This document shows, piece by piece, positions 1-5,051 of a DNA stretch of 5,051 bases; position 1 is the stretch's first letter, and every line of letters begins with the position of its first letter. The stretch covers positions 1 to 5,051 of the forward strand of contig JAKMFG010000318.1 in assembly GCA_022425565.1 (NCBI GenBank), in the 5' to 3' direction. The notes below the pieces were generated by a model. That model saw only the letters and a list, made by a program, of their open reading frames with translations. It did no database searches and was not told where the DNA came from. The DNA comes from Alphaproteobacteria bacterium (GTDB lineage Bacteria; Pseudomonadota; Alphaproteobacteria; Puniceispirillales; Puniceispirillaceae). A program made the position numbers and the translations under genes.

Positions 1-105
1 GGGTAAGATTAGGTGGGACGCGGCATAGCCGGCGTCACGCTGTCAGGGACAGGGCTTTTAAAGGGCCCGCCTGCGAAGGGCGCGGTAGGAACGAGGATGG
101 AAGCC
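1..105 (+). other. Upstream leader of rplU, no clear promoter
   Basis: This GC-rich stretch before rplU contains several AGGG motifs and a partial inverted repeat around 52-68 (GGGC, CTTTTAAAG, GCCC). I see no convincing -35/-10 pair. The promoter may lie to the left of the window. Nothing else could be assigned. Confidence 0.4.
87..96 (+). promoter_or_regulatory. Ribosome binding site region of rplU
   Basis: The purine-rich stretch AGGAACGAGG contains two Shine-Dalgarno-like cores. AGGA lies 6 bases before the ATG at 97, and GAGG lies 9 bases before the ATG at 106. Both starts are therefore usable; family conservation favours 106. The placement argues against the far-upstream GTG at 13. Confidence 0.7.
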
Positions 106-615
106 ATGTATGCGTTGGTAAGAACAGGCGGCAAGCAGTACCGCGTGGCCAAGGACGACACTATTCTGGTCGAGCGGATCGCCGCTGACGAAGGCGCCGA
201 GGTGATTCTCGACGATATCGTCATGCTTGGCGACGGCGACAAGGTCACTATCGGGACCCCGCGGGTCGAAGGTGCGGCCGTGAGCGCCACAATCGTCAGC
301 CAAACCCGTGGACCGAAGATCATCATCTTCCGCCGCAAGCGCCGGAAGAATCATCGTCGCACCCAGGGGCATCGTCAGGACCTGACACTGCTGAAGATCA
401 ATGCCATTGCCGAAGACGGCAAGTCACTGAAGCCGAAAGCGGCACCGGCCAAGAAGGCCGCCGCCAAGGAAGAGGCAGCGCCGAAAGCAGCAGCAAAGAA
501 GGCAGCAGCCAAGAAAGCGGCGCCGAAGGCAGAAGCCAAGGCAGCACCGAAGAAGACCGCTGCAAAAAAGGCAACCGCAAAGAAAGCGGCCGCCAAAAAG
601 GCAGCAAAGTCCTAA
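106..615 (+). CDS. rplU: 50S ribosomal protein L21 with a long Ala/Lys-rich C-terminal tail
   Basis: Structural protein of the large ribosomal subunit that binds 23S rRNA. The predicted protein is 169 residues. Residues 1-105 are a complete L21 domain: it opens [14 protein letters not shown], and residues 71-97 carry the basic family signature ([10 protein letters not shown], then [10 protein letters not shown]). Residues 106-169 are a low-complexity tail, about 22 Lys and 29 Ala of 64 residues, built from loose KKAAA units; a typical L21 ends near residue 103. The ATG at 106 was chosen because it gives the usual family N-terminus and has GAGG 9 bases upstream. An ATG at 97 (adding MEA) is possible, and a GTG at 13 would add 31 non-conserved residues. 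rpmA follows, the usual L21-L27 pairing. L21 identity is very secure; the function of the tail is unknown. Confidence 0.97.
   Translation: MYALVRTGGKQYRVAKDDTILVERIAADEGAEVILDDIVMLGDGDKVTIGTPRVEGAAVSATIVSQTRGPKIIIFRRKRRKNHRRTQGHRQDLTLLKINAIAEDGKSLKPKAAPAKKAAAKEEAAPKAAAKKAAAKKAAPKAEAKAAPKKTAAKKATAKKAAAKKAAKS
421..612 (+). repeat. Low-complexity Ala/Lys repeat encoding the L21 tail
   Basis: This part of rplU encodes an imperfect pentad repeat (KKAAA, with variants [15 protein letters not shown] and KKATA). The DNA is a degenerate mix of GCA/GCC/GCG and AAG/AAA codons, so it is not a perfect nucleotide repeat, but it could still vary in length between strains. It resembles the C-terminal tails of histone H1-like proteins in composition. 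It is in frame and ends at the rplU TAA. Confidence 0.85.
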
Positions 616-620
616 ATCTG

Positions 621-633
621 GCGCGCAGCGCGC
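621..633 (+). other. Small GC hairpin between rplU and rpmA
   Basis: GCGCG and CGCGC pair into a 5-bp stem around a CAG loop, 5 bases after the rplU stop. No T-run follows, so it is not a terminator. It could be a processing or mRNA stability element, or just chance in GC-rich DNA. Confidence 0.35.
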
Positions 634-658
634 ACCAACAGCTTAAGGGAGCTGGAAA

Positions 659-928
659 ATGGCACATAAAAAAGCAGGTGGTAGCTCACGTAACGGTCGC
701 GACTCAGCTGGTCGCCGTCTTGGCGTGAAGAAGTTCGGCGGCGAATCGGTTCTCGCCGGCAACATCATCATGCGCCAGCGCGGCACCAAGGTTCATCCCG
801 GCGAGAATGTCGGCATGGGCAAGGACCACACGCTGTTCGCCCTGATTGAGGGCAAGGTTGCTTTCAAGGAGAAGTCCGGCGGTCGCATGTTCGTGAACGT
901 GCTGCCAACCGCCGAGGCTGCCGAATAG
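659..928 (+). CDS. rpmA: 50S ribosomal protein L27
   Basis: Large-subunit protein whose N-terminus reaches toward the peptidyl transferase centre. The 89-residue product is full family length. It begins [16 protein letters not shown], the canonical L27 start without the cleavable N-terminal extension found in Firmicutes, and carries the L27 signature at about residues 35-49 ([15 protein letters not shown]). The start at 659 is preceded by AAGGGAG at 645-651, a strong Shine-Dalgarno sequence with a 7-base spacer. It lies 43 bases after rplU and is very probably co-transcribed with it. An intrinsic terminator begins about 50 bases past its TAG stop, so the ribosomal transcript should mostly end there. 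Confidence 0.98.
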   Translation: MAHKKAGGSSRNGRDSAGRRLGVKKFGGESVLAGNIIMRQRGTKVHPGENVGMGKDHTLFALIEGKVAFKEKSGGRMFVNVLPTAEAAE

Positions 929-948
929 GCTTCCGGATGAAAAGAGAC

Positions 949-975
949 CGGGCGCCTGTAACGGCAGCCCGCCCG
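949..975 (+). other. Stem-loop between rpmA and the terminator
   Basis: CGGGCG (949-954) is perfectly complementary to CGCCCG (970-975). The interior can form a further 3-bp CTG/CAG stem across a small internal loop. It sits directly upstream of the terminator hairpin and could stabilise the 3' end of the rplU-rpmA mRNA. No function can be assigned from sequence alone. Confidence 0.4.
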
Positions 976-976
976 A

Positions 977-1005
977 GGGGATGACGGTATCGTTGTCCCC
1001 TTTTT
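977..1005 (+). terminator. Rho-independent terminator after rpmA
   Basis: GGGGATGACG (977-986) and CGTTGTCCCC (991-1000) form an uninterrupted 10-bp stem, including two G-T wobbles, closed by the loop GTAT. Five T residues follow immediately (1001-1005). The opposite strand lacks a T-run, so it works only in the + direction. It would end the rplU-rpmA transcript and separate it from obg. Confidence 0.85.
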
Positions 1006-1007
1006 GA

Positions 1008-3265
<2,258 letters not shown>

Positions 3266-3279
3266 GCGCCGCCAGACCC

Positions 3280-3285
3280 GGGGAG
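3280..3285 (+). promoter_or_regulatory. Ribosome binding site that sets the proA start
   Basis: GGGGAG ends 6 bases before the ATG at 3292, an ideal spacing. The alternatives are a TTG at 3262 that overlaps the proB stop and an ATG at 3301 with a 15-base spacer. This site therefore favours 3292. Confidence 0.75.
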
Positions 3286-3291
3286 CAGCGA

Positions 3292-4614
3292 ATGACAGCC
3301 ATGACGACAGCCACAGATACAGGTGCCACAGATATCGACGCCGCGATGAAGGCGGGCGATCACGCCGCGCTGATCTCGGCGCTTGTGCGCACCGCGCGCG
3401 AGGCACAGGCGGCGCTTGCCATGTCGTCCTTCGACCAGCGCAAGGCCGCGCTTCATGCCGCCGCCAGCCTGATACGCGAACATGAAGCCGAAATCCTCAC
3501 ACTGAACGAGGCCGATGTCGCGCGCGCCAGGGCAAACGGCATCAGCGCCGCCTTTGTCGACAGGCTGACCCTCACGCCCGCCCGAATCCAGGGCATGGCG
3601 GCCGGGCTCGACCAGATTACCGGCCTAGAAGACCCGATCGGGCGCGAACTGGCCCGCTGGAGCCGTCCGAACGGCCTCGATATCGCACGTGTCGCGACAC
3701 CTCTTGGCGTGATTGGTGTGATCTATGAATCCCGTCCCAACGTCACTGTCGATGCCGGAGGGCTATGCCTGATCGCCGGCAATGCCGCCATCCTGCGCGG
3801 CGGCAGCGACAGCCGTGAGACATCCGGTTATCTCGCCGAACTAATGGGCGCCGGGCTGGCAGCGGCGGGCCTGCCGCGCGGCGGCGTTCAGATGGTGCCG
3901 ACAGACGACCGCGGCGCTGTCGGGGCGATGCTGGCAGCAAGCGGCGAGATCGACGTCATCATCCCGCGCGGTGGCCGTTCGCTTGTCGAGCGTGTGCAGA
4001 CCGAGGCGCGCGTGCCTGTCTTCGCCCATCTCGAGGGCATCTGCCATCTCTATATCGATTCCGACGCCGATGCGAGCAAGGCGGTCGAACTCGCCGTCAA
4101 TGCCAAGATGCGGCGCACCGGAATCTGCGGCGCGGCTGAAACCATCCTGATCGACCGCGGCGTGGCTGGCGCCATCCTTCCTGCAGTCGGCGCCGCGCTG
4201 GCCGAGGCCGGCTGCGCGATCCGGGGTGATTCGGCGAGCTGTGAGCTGATCGCGGGCGCGACACCGGCAGACGAGGAAGACTGGCGCACCGAATATCTGG
4301 ACAGCATCATTTCGGTCCGTGTCATCGATGGATTCGATGAGGCGGCAGCGCATATCTCGACCTATGGATCAAACCATACCGACTGCATCATCACCGAGAA
4401 CAAGGACAGCGCCGAGCGCTTCCTTCGCGAGATCGACAGCGCCATCGTCATGGTCAACGCCTCGACCCAGTTTGCCGATGGCGGCGAATTCGGCATGGGC
4501 GCGGAAATCGGCATCGCCACCGGCCGCATGCATGCCCGCGGTCCCGTCGGGGCGGCACAACTCACAAGTTTCAAATATCTCGTCAGAGGCAATGGCCAGG
4601 TCCGCGATGGCTGA
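3292..4614 (+). CDS. proA: Gamma-glutamyl phosphate reductase (proline biosynthesis, step 2)
   Basis: NADPH-dependent enzyme of the aldehyde dehydrogenase superfamily that reduces glutamyl-5-phosphate to glutamate-5-semialdehyde, which cyclises spontaneously toward proline. The 440-residue product has a divergent N-terminus of about 16 residues, then a full-length domain. Visible blocks are [20 protein letters not shown] (136-155), the ProA-typical [12 protein letters not shown] (163-174), [13 protein letters not shown] (223-235), and [15 protein letters not shown] (270-284) with the expected catalytic cysteine at 279. The family signature [15 protein letters not shown] spans 352-366, and [19 protein letters not shown] (400-418) lies near the C-terminus. 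Pairing with proB is the usual arrangement, because glutamyl phosphate is labile and is thought to be handed between the two enzymes. Its end overlaps nadD by 8 bases. No defects are seen. Confidence 0.97.
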   Translation: MTAMTTATDTGATDIDAAMKAGDHAALISALVRTAREAQAALAMSSFDQRKAALHAAASLIREHEAEILTLNEADVARARANGISAAFVDRLTLTPARIQGMAAGLDQITGLEDPIGRELARWSRPNGLDIARVATPLGVIGVIYESRPNVTVDAGGLCLIAGNAAILRGGSDSRETSGYLAELMGAGLAAAGLPRGGVQMVPTDDRGAVGAMLAASGEIDVIIPRGGRSLVERVQTEARVPVFAHLEGICHLYIDSDADASKAVELAVNAKMRRTGICGAAETILIDRGVAGAILPAVGAALAEAGCAIRGDSASCELIAGATPADEEDWRTEYLDSIISVRVIDGFDEAAAHISTYGSNHTDCIITENKDSAERFLREIDSAIVMVNASTQFADGGEFGMGAEIGIATGRMHARGPVGAAQLTSFKYLVRGNGQVRDG

Positions 4615-5051
4615 TCCCAGCCAGGCACGCCGCCACCTGACACCGGACCTGTTCCATGACAGACGGCGGCTTCGAATCGGCCTGTTTGGCGGGTCCTTCA
4701 ACCCGGCTCATGAAGGCCATCTTCACCTGTCGGACAGCGCCGCGCGGCAGCTTGGCCTGGACGAGGTCTGGTGGCTTGTCAGTCCGCAGAACCCGTTGAA
4801 GCAGCGCGAAGGCATGGCGCCGCTTCGCGCCAGGCTCGACGGGGCACGGCATCTGTCCGCCGCACGCCGGAAAATCAGGGTGATCGCGCCCGAACCCGGG
4901 TTCGGGTCGGCATTCACCTGGCAGACTTTGCAGACGCTTCGCCACCGCTGCCAGCAACACCGGTTCTGCTGGCTGATGGGCGCCGACAATCTGGTCGGCT
5001 TTTCTGACTGGCAGCGGCATGATGTCATCGCCCGGACCATCCCCATTGCGG
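4607..5051 (+). CDS. nadD: Nicotinate-nucleotide adenylyltransferase, partial (3' end beyond window)
   Basis: Transfers AMP from ATP to nicotinate mononucleotide, giving deamido-NAD in NAD synthesis. The first 148 residues are present with no stop; the gene runs off the right edge. The nucleotidyltransferase core begins after about 22 poorly conserved residues. [15 protein letters not shown] (24-38) contains the GxFxPxHxGH-type nucleotide-binding motif. [11 protein letters not shown] (55-65) matches the NadD block following the second strand, and [15 protein letters not shown] (124-138) is diagnostic of NadD rather than other family members such as CoaD. The ATG at 4607 lies inside proA, with CAGG 6 bases upstream; an in-frame ATG at 4592 has only a 2-base spacer from its GAGG. 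The ATGGCTGA overlap indicates coupling to proA. In many alphaproteobacteria rsfS and rlmH follow, but that lies outside the window. Confidence 0.95.
   Translation, partial: MADPSQARRHLTPDLFHDRRRLRIGLFGGSFNPAHEGHLHLSDSAARQLGLDEVWWLVSPQNPLKQREGMAPLRARLDGARHLSAARRKIRVIAPEPGFGSAFTWQTLQTLRHRCQQHRFCWLMGADNLVGFSDWQRHDVIARTIPIA

Noticed and set aside
1..62. Possible -10 elements (TAAGAT at 4-9, TTTTAA at 56-61) for an rplU promoter
   Set aside because: For the first, the -35 would lie outside the window. For the second, the sequence at the proper distance does not resemble TTGACA. Not enough to call a promoter.
13..105. N-terminal extension of L21 from a GTG at 13
   Set aside because: The added residues are not L21-like, and good Shine-Dalgarno cores and ATG codons lie at 87-106 next to the conserved N-terminus.
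3841..4353. Long open frame on the minus strand across proA
   Set aside because: It is a shadow of proA codon bias, with no family motifs and no plausible gene context.
4771..5007. Plus-strand open frame near the right edge
   Set aside because: It is out of frame with the clear NadD motifs that span the same DNA. NadD in the 4607 frame explains the region.

Overview
The window is an ordinary, compact, GC-rich bacterial housekeeping locus. Every gene I can support lies on the + strand. It reads rplU (L21) - rpmA (L27) - obg/cgtA GTPase - proB - proA - nadD, with nadD cut by the right edge. Family features point to an alphaproteobacterium: the order obg-proB-proA-nadD is common in that class, Obg has a short C-terminus, the ProA active-site block has the form [11 protein letters not shown], and L21 has a basic Ala/Lys tail. 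I cannot place it to genus. A Rhodospirillales-like or marine SAR116-like lineage is possible but is only a guess.

Layout. Positions 1-105 are the leader of rplU, with no convincing promoter. L21 (106-615) is followed after 43 bases by L27 (659-928). The gap of about 157 bases after rpmA holds a textbook intrinsic terminator (977-1005), a second strong hairpin without a T-run (1013-1033), and a possible 12-codon upstream ORF ending 2 bases before obg. The region from obg onward is tightly packed: obg (1086-2120) overlaps proB (2108-3265) by 13 bases, proA (3292-4614) follows after 26 bases, and nadD (4607 to the edge) overlaps proA by 8 bases.

How the genes fit together. L21 and L27 are 50S ribosomal proteins, and Obg is a GTPase linked to 50S maturation and stress control. 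ProB and ProA catalyse the first two steps of proline synthesis from glutamate (glutamate to glutamyl-5-phosphate to glutamate-5-semialdehyde). NadD adenylylates nicotinate mononucleotide in NAD synthesis. The terminator implies that the ribosomal pair is expressed largely apart from obg-proB-proA-nadD, which look translationally coupled.

I found no mobile element, CRISPR array, RNA gene, pseudogene or sign of a new system. The observations most worth checking are the histone-H1-like tail of L21 and the structured rpmA-obg intergenic region.
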